Of a DNA stretch of 64,000 nt, positions 40,724 to 49,341 are shown piece by piece; the first letter of the stretch is position 1; every line of letters begins with the position of its first letter. A program made the position numbers and the translations under genes. The stretch is taken from assembly GCA_965219855.1 (NCBI GenBank), contig CBDCOR010000030.1, positions 186,001 through 250,000 of the forward strand. Direction: 5' to 3'. The notes below the pieces were generated by a model that saw only the letters and a list, made by a program, of their open reading frames with translations, had not been told where the DNA came from and ran no database searches. This DNA comes from CAUZIZ01 sp965219855. Lineage in GTDB: Bacteria; Acidobacteriota; UBA6911; RPQK01; JAJDTT01.

Positions 40724-42925
40724 TCATACTAGCCTGAGTCTGGCGTAGCTCTGAAGCATCTTCTTGATTCCCAAGCCTGGGAACTTAACCGTGACCTTAA
40801 CATCATCTCCTGCTGGTTGCACCTGCAGGATTCGTCCCCGTCCGTACTTGGGATGCTCGATTCTTGCCCCTTTGACGAACCTGCCCGCGAATGTCTCGGT
40901 TGAGGAGCCTTCGGTCCACCAATCTGGAGATCGGCTTTCAGAAGGTTCATCTTCGAAGAAGGGTGGGTCGGAGCTCTCGGGTGATTCATCGTAGGTGGGA
41001 GAGGTATTCCAGGCCGAGCGGCCCGAAAATCGAATCAGATGGGAAGGGATCTCCCCCAGGAAACAGCTCGGTCTACTGACCTCATCCGAGTCACTGCCGA
41101 AGAATCGCCTTCGCTGACAGTAGGTCAGGAATAATCTCTTCTGGGATCGAGTGACCCCCACGTAGCAGAGTCGGCGCTCCTCTTCCAATCCGTCGGCCGA
41201 TAGGGAGCGAGAATGTGGGAAGAGACCCTGCTCACATCCCACCAGGAAAACGATAGGGAACTCCAGGCCCTTGGCGTTATGGAGTGTCATCAGGGTCACG
41301 GACGCCGTTTGATCGTAGTCGTCCGTCTCAGAGTGTAGAGCAGTACTGTCGAGAAAGCTCTGCAGGTCCTGACCTCGTTCGAAGTGCTCTCGTGCCACGT
41401 TTACGAGTTCCTGGAGGTTCAGCCGGCGGTTGCTTGCCTCCTCAGTGTCCTGCTTCATGAGGGCTTCGATGTAGCCACTGGACTCCAGGCTTTGCTCGAG
41501 GCAGAGGTGGAGCGGGAGATCCAGGAATCCTCTGCAGGTTTCGATCAAGCCCAAGAAGGTTTGCAGCGCCCTCTGAGCTCTTCCTGGAAAGGCCCCAGCC
41601 TCAACTCCGGCCACCAGGGTGTCCCAGAGAGAGGCGCGGGAGTCCTCAGACATCGCGTAAAGACGATCCAGGGTGACCTTTCCGATCCCGCGAGGGGGCT
41701 CATTGACGATGCGCAGTAAAGCCAGGTTGTCGCGAGGATTGTAGACGGTGCGGAGATAGGCGAGGGCGTCCCTGACCTCCTTGCGGTGGTAGAAACCCAC
41801 CCCTCCTACTAAACGATACCTTATGCCGAGACGACCGAATACTTCCTCGAAATGACGTGACTGAAAATTTGCCCGATAGAGAATACCGACACCAGTCTCG
41901 CCATCTGTGAGGCATTGGTCGGTCTGGCGCGCGACAAAGAAAGCCTCATCGTGGGCGCTGTCGGCGGCGTAGACGTCGATTGGATCTCCTGATGGGTTCT
42001 CGGTCCACAGCGTCTTGGGTTTCCGCTCCAGGTTATTGGAGACAATGGCCGTGGCAGCATCAAGGATGTTCTGGCAAGAGCGGTAGTTTTGTTCCAGCTT
42101 CACCACCGTCGCGCCCGGAAAGTCTCTCTCGAAATGGAGGATGTTGCGGATATCGGCTCCCCGAAACTTATAAATAGCCTGGTCCTCGTCACCGACCGCG
42201 GTGATATTACGGTGAATACCAGCCAGGTGTTTGACCAGCTGATACTGAGGTGGATTGGTGTCTTGATACTCGTCGATCAGAAGGTAGCGGTAGCGACTCG
42301 AGTAGGCCTCTCGCACCTCTTGATGTTCTTGGAACAGCAGCACTGTCTGCTGAATCAGATCATCGAAATCCATGGCATTGGATTCTTTGAGAAAGCGCTG
42401 GTACCTCTCGTAGATGGGGATGAAGAGTGAGGTCTCAGAGTCATCGTCCGGCTTTGGATCTGAGCTCCAACTTTCGTTTTTGAGCTTGCCGATGACCGAC
42501 CGGGCTTCCCGAATGGGCAGGTCTGCGCTCTCAAACCCCAGCAGTTCGTAGACCTTTTTCAGGATTCTGGTCTGGTCCTCGGTATCACAGATTGCGAAGT
42601 CTGGTCGATAGCCAAGAAGTCGAGCGTGACGACGGAGGACCCGTACTCCGAAGGAGTGGAAGGTTGAGATCAGAGGGATGGAAGGAAGGGGAAAGAGCAG
42701 CTGTTCCACCCGATTCCTCATCTCCTCCGCAGCCTTGTTGGTGAAGGTTACGGCCAGGATCTGGTCAGGCTGGCACAGCTTCTGTTTGATCAGGTGAGCG
42801 ATCTTGTAGGTGATGATGCGGGTTTTTCCGCTGCCGGCTCCGGCAACAACGAGCAAGGGGCCCTCGGTATGGGCGACGGCGCGTCGCTGTTCCTGATTCA
42901 GATCTTGAAGATAATCTGCAGACAC
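40724..42925 (-). CDS. UvrD/PcrA-type superfamily 1 DNA helicase
   Basis: A 733-residue 3'-to-5' helicase. It shows all SF1A motifs: GAGSGKTRIITYKI (about 28), VTFTNKAAEEM, STFHSFGVRVLR, LLIDEYQDTNPPQY, AVGDEDQAIYKFRGADI, EQNYRSCQNIL, SVTLMTLHNAKGLEFP and LCYVGVTRSQKRLFL. The C-terminus carries a Tudor-like region (KGARIEHPKYGRGRILQV) typical of PcrA/UvrD, which binds RNA polymerase. It serves in nucleotide excision and recombination repair. A MITE abuts the 3' end. Confidence 0.94.
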   Translation of the reverse strand: MSADYLQDLNQEQRRAVAHTEGPLLVVAGAGSGKTRIITYKIAHLIKQKLCQPDQILAVTFTNKAAEEMRNRVEQLLFPLPSIPLISTFHSFGVRVLRRHARLLGYRPDFAICDTEDQTRILKKVYELLGFESADLPIREARSVIGKLKNESWSSDPKPDDDSETSLFIPIYERYQRFLKESNAMDFDDLIQQTVLLFQEHQEVREAYSSRYRYLLIDEYQDTNPPQYQLVKHLAGIHRNITAVGDEDQAIYKFRGADIRNILHFERDFPGATVVKLEQNYRSCQNILDAATAIVSNNLERKPKTLWTENPSGDPIDVYAADSAHDEAFFVARQTDQCLTDGETGVGILYRANFQSRHFEEVFGRLGIRYRLVGGVGFYHRKEVRDALAYLRTVYNPRDNLALLRIVNEPPRGIGKVTLDRLYAMSEDSRASLWDTLVAGVEAGAFPGRAQRALQTFLGLIETCRGFLDLPLHLCLEQSLESSGYIEALMKQDTEEASNRRLNLQELVNVAREHFERGQDLQSFLDSTALHSETDDYDQTASVTLMTLHNAKGLEFPIVFLVGCEQGLFPHSRSLSADGLEEERRLCYVGVTRSQKRLFLTYCQRRRFFGSDSDEVSRPSCFLGEIPSHLIRFSGRSAWNTSPTYDESPESSDPPFFEDEPSESRSPDWWTEGSSTETFAGRFVKGARIEHPKYGRGRILQVQPAGDDVKVTVKFPGLGIKKMLQSYARLRLV

Positions 42926-43155
42926 AGACGTCCTGCCCTGACTGCGGCCAAGCGTCAGAGTACAACTAGTGCCGTGGCTAAGCCATGGCGTTCGTTGCGG
43001 CGAATCGCCTGAACGGGACGAACCCGAAGCAACAGGCTCGGCGTCGGTTGTACAAGTAGCACCCTAGAGCCGACTCTCCGATGCAGCGGAAACAAATTCC
43101 GGCGGACCCCCTTTGAAGGGAGACCGGCATGAGTCGAAAGCCTTTGCGCGAACCC
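42926..43155. other. Intergenic region upstream of the helicase gene
   Basis: No gene is supported. The stretch is 230 bp with moderate GC and one weakly repeat-like end (CTAG at 43067-43070 followed by AGCCGACTCTCCGATG), too diverged to assign. Confidence 0.35.
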
Positions 43156-44166
43156 TTAGAGCGGGGCTACGAACTCCTCGATGCCTGCCAGGGAGTCGTT
43201 GTGCGTCGACTTATAGAGCTCTTCCAAGAATTTGCGACAGGGTTTGGCATGGGGCGCACCCCTCTGCTTTGAACCTCTGCCAAAGGCCTTCATGGCGGCA
43301 TCGATCTGGCCCTGGCGCCAACGACCCATTCCGATGTAGTAGAGCGCCTCGCCCCTGAGCCCGGCCCAGGAATCTGCCCTCAGAGCCTGATTGTAGTTGG
43401 AGATCGCTCCACCCCAGTTTCGTCGCTCAGCGGCGTTACGGGCCATCGCGGCGTGCGCAATTGCGCGTTGCCGCTTGACGTACTTGTCCCATGCGGCCTG
43501 GGGGGTTCCAGAACCCTTCTTGGCTGTCTTGAAACCTTCGAGGGTCTGCTTTCCATATTGGGAGGCCTGACCCCACTTCTTCTGCTCCACGTGGATACCT
43601 GTGAGCCTCGCCAGGATCGCGTAGGTATCCTTCGGCTTCAGCTGGGAACAGGCTTTGGGACCGTAGATCAGAAACTTGGCGTTTTGGTTGGTCGCCAGAA
43701 AGGCTTGAGCGAGTGCCAAGGCGATCCCAGCACTAGGTTTGGTGGCGTAGACCTTCTCACCATACGCGATCACCTTCTGGTGCTGTTGGAGCCGATAGGC
43801 CGCGTCCAGGCTGGAGCCTAGAGCACTCAAGTTGTTGGGTTCCACTTTCAGCAGCTTCTCTGCAGCAGAGAGCACCCTTCTGAAGTCGCCTTTCTTCTGG
43901 CTAGCCTGAATCAGAGCGAGGTAGTTGTTGAGCGCGTACTTGTAAAGCTCGGCGTTGGGTTTGGTCTTGAAGTACCCCAAGATAGCGTTTTCCCTTTTGG
44001 CGGGGTCTTTCACGCTGACGGCAGCGTTGTAGACCTGGTATTCCTTAATCGAGTAGGAAACCTTCTTGTCTTTGCCCTGTCCCAGCACCGGGGACCCAAT
44101 CGAGACGACGACAACGGCTGAAAGAATCACGAAGCGCAAAGTTTGATGGATGAGTGTTATGCCCAT
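43156..44166 (-). CDS. Secreted TPR-like protein
   Basis: A 336-residue exported protein of helical repeats. A signal peptide (FVILSAVVVVSIGSPVLGQ) is followed by KDKK and then TPR-like units (AALKLL-type, e.g. VLSAAEKLLKVEPNNLSALGSSLDAAYRL and VIAYGEKVYATKPSAGIALALAQAFL). It belongs to the periplasmic TPR proteins frequent in Acidobacteriota and has no more specific name. A strong AAGGAGGT lies 14 bases before the ATG. It is divergent from the ParB-domain gene. Confidence 0.75.
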   Translation of the reverse strand: MGITLIHQTLRFVILSAVVVVSIGSPVLGQGKDKKVSYSIKEYQVYNAAVSVKDPAKRENAILGYFKTKPNAELYKYALNNYLALIQASQKKGDFRRVLSAAEKLLKVEPNNLSALGSSLDAAYRLQQHQKVIAYGEKVYATKPSAGIALALAQAFLATNQNAKFLIYGPKACSQLKPKDTYAILARLTGIHVEQKKWGQASQYGKQTLEGFKTAKKGSGTPQAAWDKYVKRQRAIAHAAMARNAAERRNWGGAISNYNQALRADSWAGLRGEALYYIGMGRWRQGQIDAAMKAFGRGSKQRGAPHAKPCRKFLEELYKSTHNDSLAGIEEFVAPL

Positions 44167-44376
44167 ATCAAATTGCCTTTACCTCCTTCTAAGTTGTAAA
44201 AGAATGTTGCGCGAGCGCACGGAATGTACCACACATACTGTTTACGATCAATGGTCAATTCACCTTCTACGATGGTTTTCTTTGTTATAGGTTGCACTTC
44301 AGTTGAAATCGGTTGGCCTGGTTCGGGTGTCCTCCTGCATGAGTGGCTGGTGCAGCATTAGATCAGGACTTGGGAA
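44167..44376. promoter_or_regulatory. Divergent intergenic region before the ParB-domain gene
   Basis: A 210-bp AT-richer region between divergent genes. Toward the TPR gene (minus strand) TTGACC (complement of 44253-44258) and TATGTG (complement of 44232-44237) resemble -35 and -10 boxes but are only 15 bases apart. Toward the ParB gene no clear boxes were recognised. Confidence 0.3.
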
Positions 44377-45366
44377 ATGTGGACAAGAATCGAAACGATT
44401 CCCCTGAAACAGATAGACGGCGAAGACCGCGTTTTCGCAGTCTCCCCCGTCTGGTTCCCCCTCGGACGTCTGGTCTCTTCCGTGGAACAGGTAGGGATTA
44501 TTTCTCCCCTGCATCTTCAGCGTACCGAGGCCGGGAAACTGAGAATTGTCATGGGATTCCGCCGCTTCAGGGCGGCCCAGGTCATCGGGCTCGCCGAGGT
44601 TCCGGGTCTCTTACGAGAGGGTGGATCTCAGCAGTTATTTCGGGAAGGAATCCTGGACAATGTGGGGTCACGGTGTCTGCACGATCTTGAGAAGGCCTGG
44701 ATCCTGCTGAAACTTCGGAGCCAATTCGGCCTGGACGAATCCGCTCTGATCCAAGACTACCTTTCCTTGTTGGGATTGCGTCCCGACCGCTTCCACTTAC
44801 GACACTATCTGGCTTTGGCTAGACTACCTGAACTGATTCAGCGCGCAGTCTACGAGTACCTGGACGGCGAACTCGCCGTCAGAGTGGCGCGTTGGCAGCA
44901 GGATGAGCAGGAGTTATTCCTGGTGATTTCCTCCGAGCACCGTCTCGGCAGAAACAAACAGAAACTACTCTTCGGGCTGTTGGATGATCTCCGGATGCAG
45001 CAGCGGTTGTCCGGAGGGGGCAGTTCAGAGATCAGCCCTCTCCAAGTCTTGTGGCAAAGGGCGGGACTCGAGGAGGTTGCAAAGGACGAACAAGTGGCAC
45101 CGTCTGAGCGTTTTGAGCGAATAGTCCAGAGACTTCGTGAACTCCGATATCCGACCCTTTCTCAGCATGAAGACCGCTACCGTCTGCTGAAGAAGGGTCT
45201 GAAGCTGCCTCCGGAGATTCAGTTTCGTCCTCCACCCTTTTTTGAGGGCGAACGCATCTCCGTTTCATTCAGCTGTCGCACGGCTGAAGAGTTTCTGTCC
45301 CTGGCTGACAGACTGCGCCAGGTGGGCAGGAGTGAAGAGCTCAGGCGAATCTTCAAACTGTTGTAG
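44377..45366 (+). CDS. ParB/Sulfiredoxin-fold nuclease-like domain protein
   Basis: A 329-residue protein with a ParB N-terminal (ParB/Srx) fold in the first 95 residues: IPLKQIDGEDRVFAVSP, LVSSVEQVGIISPLHLQ, and the diagnostic VMGFRRFRAAQVIG in place of GERR. The remainder is helical (a ParB-like helix-turn-helix region about 125-185) and ends in a region (about 240-329) with no recognised domain. The location beside an SPL-like radical SAM gene, 93 bp upstream on the same strand, is a pairing I also recall from other bacterial lineages. It is not a chromosome-partitioning ParB: parA is absent and the CTP-binding motif GERRxRA is altered. Confidence 0.75.
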   Translation: MWTRIETIPLKQIDGEDRVFAVSPVWFPLGRLVSSVEQVGIISPLHLQRTEAGKLRIVMGFRRFRAAQVIGLAEVPGLLREGGSQQLFREGILDNVGSRCLHDLEKAWILLKLRSQFGLDESALIQDYLSLLGLRPDRFHLRHYLALARLPELIQRAVYEYLDGELAVRVARWQQDEQELFLVISSEHRLGRNKQKLLFGLLDDLRMQQRLSGGGSSEISPLQVLWQRAGLEEVAKDEQVAPSERFERIVQRLRELRYPTLSQHEDRYRLLKKGLKLPPEIQFRPPPFFEGERISVSFSCRTAEEFLSLADRLRQVGRSEELRRIFKLL

Positions 45367-45459
45367 ACTGATGCGTCCGGGCTGGGGCCGCCGGTAGCAA
45401 GCGACGGGGGTTGATTCTCAAGCTCGATCTAGGGCCTGCGAAGTATCGGAGTAGAAAAG

Positions 45460-46626
45460 GTGGATCACTACAAGCCCAACCGAATCTATGTGGAGCGTTC
45501 CGTCAGGCATACCTGGGTGGCTCGCAATGTTCTAGAACGACTCGACTCGACGCCAGTTGAGCTCATAGACGACACAGGAAGTCTGTTGGAGGAAGCAAAA
45601 CGCTGGAACCCCAGTGTGCCGCAGGGAAAGAAATCTCTGATACTGGCCAGGCAGAAGGGTCATTTTTTCAAAGCCTGTCCAGCTGGCCGGGGGCGTAGCG
45701 TGTGCTGCAACTACTTCGTGATCAACTACGCTGCGAACTGCCATATGGAGTGCAGCTACTGCTACCTGCAATCCTATCTGAACTTTCCCCACATGGTGGT
45801 CTACGCCAACCATGAGGATCTGCTAGGAGAGCTCGAATCGGTATTTCAGGAGAACCCGAAATCCTTTTTTCGAATTGGCACCGGTGAACTTGCCGACAGT
45901 CTTGCACTCGATCCTCTGACCTCCTACAGTGAGCCGCTGGTTGAGTTTTTCGCCAAACAGAAGAACGCGGTCCTCGAACTGAAGACCAAGTCCAATTGCA
46001 TTGCCAATCTTCTACCCCTGGACCACTGTCGAAGGACCGTTGTTGCCTGGTCCATCAATCCTCGGATCATCCAGGAAGAGGAGGAGCACAAGACGGCAAG
46101 TATCGAGCAGCGGTTTGCTGCAGCCGTAGACTGCGCCGAGGCCGGCTACAAGATCGGTTTCCACCTGGATCCGATGATTGACTATCCCGATTGGGAAGCA
46201 GACTATCGCGGCCTCATCGAGGAGATCTTCAATAGAATTCCGTCGGCTTCAATACCCTGGATATCGGTTGGGACGGTGCGCGTGACGCCAGAGCTAAGAG
46301 AAATAATGCGCTCTCGATTCCCCAACAGCACGCTGACCCTGGGTGAGTTGGTCCCGACCGACGACGGCAAAATGCGCTATTTCAGGCCCAAGCGAGTGCG
46401 GATGTATCAAGCTGTTCTCGGGTGGGTACGCCGGCACAGCCAGAAGACTGCCGTCTACCTCTGTATGGAGCCCCCCGCTGTGTGGAGCAAGGTTTTCGCC
46501 GTGCCACCTCCCTCGGATGTAGAGGTCGGGGACTCTATCGTAGCCTCCGATTTTGCTTCAGACCGCACGGGGCAACAGATTGGTACTTACCGCCGTCGAG
46601 AATCGCTCAATTCAGGTTCTACTTGA
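45460..46626 (+). CDS. SPL family radical SAM protein (spore photoproduct lyase-like)
   Basis: A 388-residue radical SAM enzyme. The [4Fe-4S] motif is CHMECSYCYL (C-x3-C-x2-C, about 97-104), followed by FRIGTGELADSLALD, LELKTKSN, VAWSINP, and GFHLDPM, the SplB pattern. SplB repairs the spore photoproduct thymine dimer in Bacillota; this organism has no sign of spores here, and such non-spore SPL homologues have unknown or proposed DNA/tRNA-repair roles. It follows the ParB-domain gene on the same strand, suggesting a two-gene module. GTG at 45460 is the start. Confidence 0.87.
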   Translation: MDHYKPNRIYVERSVRHTWVARNVLERLDSTPVELIDDTGSLLEEAKRWNPSVPQGKKSLILARQKGHFFKACPAGRGRSVCCNYFVINYAANCHMECSYCYLQSYLNFPHMVVYANHEDLLGELESVFQENPKSFFRIGTGELADSLALDPLTSYSEPLVEFFAKQKNAVLELKTKSNCIANLLPLDHCRRTVVAWSINPRIIQEEEEHKTASIEQRFAAAVDCAEAGYKIGFHLDPMIDYPDWEADYRGLIEEIFNRIPSASIPWISVGTVRVTPELREIMRSRFPNSTLTLGELVPTDDGKMRYFRPKRVRMYQAVLGWVRRHSQKTAVYLCMEPPAVWSKVFAVPPPSDVEVGDSIVASDFASDRTGQQIGTYRRRESLNSGST

Positions 46627-47113
46627 AACGAAATCCGTGGACATCCATCTCGGCGTGACTGGCAAACCAGCCTTTTGGAACATCCTGGACGTAGAGGGTG
46701 AATCCACGCTGGCTCTGAGAGTCGATGGGGGGCGTGTAGCGACCCGGCCGGACCGGAGTCCGCACCGTATCCCAAACATGCTTGTCGTAGTTGAAGAAGG
46801 CGAGATTGACCTCTACTACATCGAGCGCCTTTTCCCCGTTATTCTCCACTACCCCTGAGAATATCACCATACGTTTTCCGGCCAGGTTCTTGGCCATTTT
46901 TACCCGAGGGTCTCTCAAGTCCAGATGCTGACGATACCAATCGTAGTCGGGATCGCCCCGATGAAGGATTCCGGTGAGCGGCTTGGCCGGTTCTTCCGGT
47001 TTTGGCTCGTAGAAGGCAATAGCGGCCGCGGCGACCGCACCCACCGCAACACCCACCCCCAACATCACTTTCCAAAAAAGACCCGTTCGGCTCCTTGTTG
47101 GTGTTTCGAACAT
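46619..47113 (-). CDS. Membrane-anchored protein with an Ig-like periplasmic domain
   Basis: A 164-residue protein; the ATG at 47113 has GGAGGAAG six bases upstream, better than the longer frame to 47155. One membrane helix (about 12-34, VMLGVGVAVGAVAAAAIAF) is followed by a periplasmic domain rich in strands (GKRMVIFSGVVENNGEKALDVVEVNLAFFNYD), the FxLYD/DUF2393 kind of beta-sandwich that is widespread in Acidobacteriota. Its 3' end overlaps the end of the SPL gene by eight bases on the opposite strand. The function is unknown. Confidence 0.75.
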   Translation of the reverse strand: MFETPTRSRTGLFWKVMLGVGVAVGAVAAAAIAFYEPKPEEPAKPLTGILHRGDPDYDWYRQHLDLRDPRVKMAKNLAGKRMVIFSGVVENNGEKALDVVEVNLAFFNYDKHVWDTVRTPVRPGRYTPPIDSQSQRGFTLYVQDVPKGWFASHAEMDVHGFRFK

Positions 47114-47203
47114 TACTTCCTCCGCCCTTGACCCACGAGCGGCTCGGCTGGACAAGCATAACCCCCCAGGAGGTCCAGCGCGCTGGGCTCTGTGCGGACC
47201 TGC

Positions 47204-48022
47204 CTACCCCTCCTTGACCAAGACGAACTGAACCCGTCGGTTCAGAGTCCAGGCTTCCTCGGTGCGCCGGGTGTCGAAGGGTCGTTCCTCGCCCAACGAG
47301 ATGGCCGTAATTCGGAAGGGCTCCACACCCTGCTCAAGAAGGTACCCTCTCACCACCTGGGCCCTGATGTCCCCCAGACCCAGATTGTACTCCTCGCTGC
47401 CGCGTTCGTCGCAGTGTCCTTCGAGGACGAATCTCAGATGACTGTTCTCTCCTCGCTGCAGCCAGCGGATGTTGCTGTCGAGATCCGACTTTGCCTCCGC
47501 ACTTAGTGTCGCCTTGTCGAAAGAAAAGAATATGGGCTTGACCGATTGTTGGAATCGCTCTTCGACTGAACCCTGCAGCAGGTCCTCTTCGGAGACCCCA
47601 CCAGGACCGACTGAGACGTCGACAGTGACGATCTTTTCTGTTCGGCCGCCAGCTCCCTCCGCGACGACCTTATAAGTGGTCGTTTCGTCGGGAAAGAACT
47701 TTATTTTTCCTGAGGTGTCAACGGCTCCAATGTTGTGGTCGATGTTCACCAGATCCGAGTGCTGTGCCTCCCATATCAAGAGTGCAGATTCTCCCTTCTT
47801 GATCGATGGGGGCTCGATACACACGTCCAGCGTTGGCACCAGGACTGGGCGTGGGTCCGGAGTTGTTGAACCTGTACGCGTCTCGGTTGTAGGAGGATGA
47901 GTCGCTACTGGGGGAGGCTGCAGGGGTGGCGGCCGACGCCCACAGCCGCCCATGATTCCCCCTGCAATGACTAGCAGTGAGGTCGCCAGTAGACGCGAGT
48001 TGGAGGGAATCATTCTGGACAC
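47204..48022 (-). CDS. Peptidoglycan-associated lipoprotein (Pal/OmpA family)
   Basis: A 272-residue outer-membrane lipoprotein. The signal peptide ends in the lipobox GGIMGGC (Cys about 27), followed by a Pro-rich spacer. A central domain (about 70-145) resembles a bacterial Ig-like fold (CIEPPSIKKGESALLIWEAQHS). The C-terminal OmpA domain (about 165-270) carries FVLEGHCDERGSEEYNLGLGDIRA, the peptidoglycan-binding Asp/Arg pair of Pal. It overlaps the downstream end of the M16 gene by 13 bases, so the two may be co-transcribed. Pal normally acts with Tol proteins; the ExbB/ExbD set at 0.7 kb could be the energising partner, which is inference. Confidence 0.88.
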   Translation of the reverse strand: MSRMIPSNSRLLATSLLVIAGGIMGGCGRRPPPLQPPPVATHPPTTETRTGSTTPDPRPVLVPTLDVCIEPPSIKKGESALLIWEAQHSDLVNIDHNIGAVDTSGKIKFFPDETTTYKVVAEGAGGRTEKIVTVDVSVGPGGVSEEDLLQGSVEERFQQSVKPIFFSFDKATLSAEAKSDLDSNIRWLQRGENSHLRFVLEGHCDERGSEEYNLGLGDIRAQVVRGYLLEQGVEPFRITAISLGEERPFDTRRTEEAWTLNRRVQFVLVKEG

Positions 48023-49341
48023 CGATCCTGCGCTGAATTACCCCGTTGCCTTTTTGCTGTTCGCCCTTTGGGCGCATGGTTGGGTCCCACAATGACGGTC
48101 GTGAAGTTTACCGTATCAAGGTGTTGACGGGCAACCTGTGCGACCTGGTCTGGAGTGATCTTACGGATGAGCCGAGGATACCGCTCCGGGTAGTCCAAGC
48201 CCAGGTCGAACAGTTCGGCAGAGAGCAGGAAGCGAGCAACATGGGCGTTTGTCTCGAAGTCGAAGACAAAGCTTCCCGTCAAGAATTCCTGAGCAACCAA
48301 GACTTCTTCATCCGTTGGTCCGGTCGCAGCAAAGTTCTGTATCTCAGAGCGAAGCCCATCCAGAGCCCGCTGCTGGTTTTCACTGGAAGTGCTGATGTAG
48401 GCGAGGAACCTACCTGGATAGAGGCCGGCAGAACCGGAGAGGTCGCTGTAGGTCGAATAGGCAAGACCCTCCTGATCACGAAGTTTCCGAGGAATGCGGC
48501 TGGTAAAGCCGGGACCGCTTCCAAGGATCACGTCCATCACCTGAATCGGATAGAAGTCAGGATTGCATCTCGATATGCCGAGGTGACCCAAGCAGATGTG
48601 AACCTGCTCTTTGTCCTCCATCACCTTCTCCTCGGAGAGCGGCGTCCTCTGCCGCTTCAGCGAAAGGGCCGGAGTCTGTACGAAGTTGGGATTCTGCCAG
48701 CGAGCCAACCGCTCCTCAACCAGATCCTGGACTCGACTGGTTTCGATGTCTCCGACGACGACCAAGACTGTGTTCTCAGGCCCGTAGTGCTTGGCATGGA
48801 AGCTAAGCAGGTCATCTATGCTGATCTTTTCCACGGCTTCGTGTGTTCCCAACGCAGGATACTGGAGTGGGGAGCCCGCGTAGATCAGGCGGGCGAACAG
48901 ATTGGCCGCTACAATCTGCGGGTCGTCCTCGGCTGCCTTCAGATGGTTGAGAACCTTCTCCTTCTCGATCGTAAAACGAGAAGCCGGGAATGCGGGGAGA
49001 GACAACATCTCTCCCAAGAGCTCGATGCCCGCAGCCAGATCGCCAGAGCGCAGCTGGAGGCAGAGACCGCTCAGTTCCTGTTGGCTGAAGGTGGACAGGG
49101 TGCCCCCCTTGTCCTCAACCATCCGTGAGATCTGTTGGGCGGTATATTGGTCCGTGCCCTCGTCTAGAAGACGGGAGGTCATGGAAGCAACGCCAGGCTG
49201 AGAAGCACTATTCTGGCCGGTTCCAGCCAGAACAAAGGCGTTCACTGACACCAGGGGAAGCCGCTTGTTGGCGGCGGAGAGAAGCACTAGCCCGTTGCTG
49301 AACTCCTTGCGGTTAAAGAGTCTCTGCTTGTCCATTCCCAT
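48010..49341 (-). CDS. M16 family peptidase homologue, non-catalytic type
   Basis: A 443-residue insulinase-family subunit. The place of the zinc motif HxxEH reads MTSRLLDEG, so it cannot bind zinc; it keeps the R/Y-bearing FTSRIPRKLRDQEGLAYS block (about 275-300) that holds the peptide. Such inactive partners pair with an active subunit, as with the mitochondrial processing peptidase alpha/beta pair. The active partner is encoded immediately upstream, with a 29-bp overlap. The two together form a likely heterodimer. Confidence 0.9.
   Translation of the reverse strand: MGMDKQRLFNRKEFSNGLVLLSAANKRLPLVSVNAFVLAGTGQNSASQPGVASMTSRLLDEGTDQYTAQQISRMVEDKGGTLSTFSQQELSGLCLQLRSGDLAAGIELLGEMLSLPAFPASRFTIEKEKVLNHLKAAEDDPQIVAANLFARLIYAGSPLQYPALGTHEAVEKISIDDLLSFHAKHYGPENTVLVVVGDIETSRVQDLVEERLARWQNPNFVQTPALSLKRQRTPLSEEKVMEDKEQVHICLGHLGISRCNPDFYPIQVMDVILGSGPGFTSRIPRKLRDQEGLAYSTYSDLSGSAGLYPGRFLAYISTSSENQQRALDGLRSEIQNFAATGPTDEEVLVAQEFLTGSFVFDFETNAHVARFLLSAELFDLGLDYPERYPRLIRKITPDQVAQVARQHLDTVNFTTVIVGPNHAPKGRTAKRQRGNSAQDRCPE

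Noticed and set aside
43156..43358. Plus-strand 81-codon frame at 43113-43358
   Set aside because: Antisense of the TPR gene, no motif.
45420..45459. CTAG plus GGCCTGCGAAG before the SPL gene as another orphan MITE end
   Set aside because: Only about eight bases match the type A end; too short to claim.
48046..49128. 360-codon open frame on the plus strand
   Set aside because: Antisense of the non-catalytic M16 gene.
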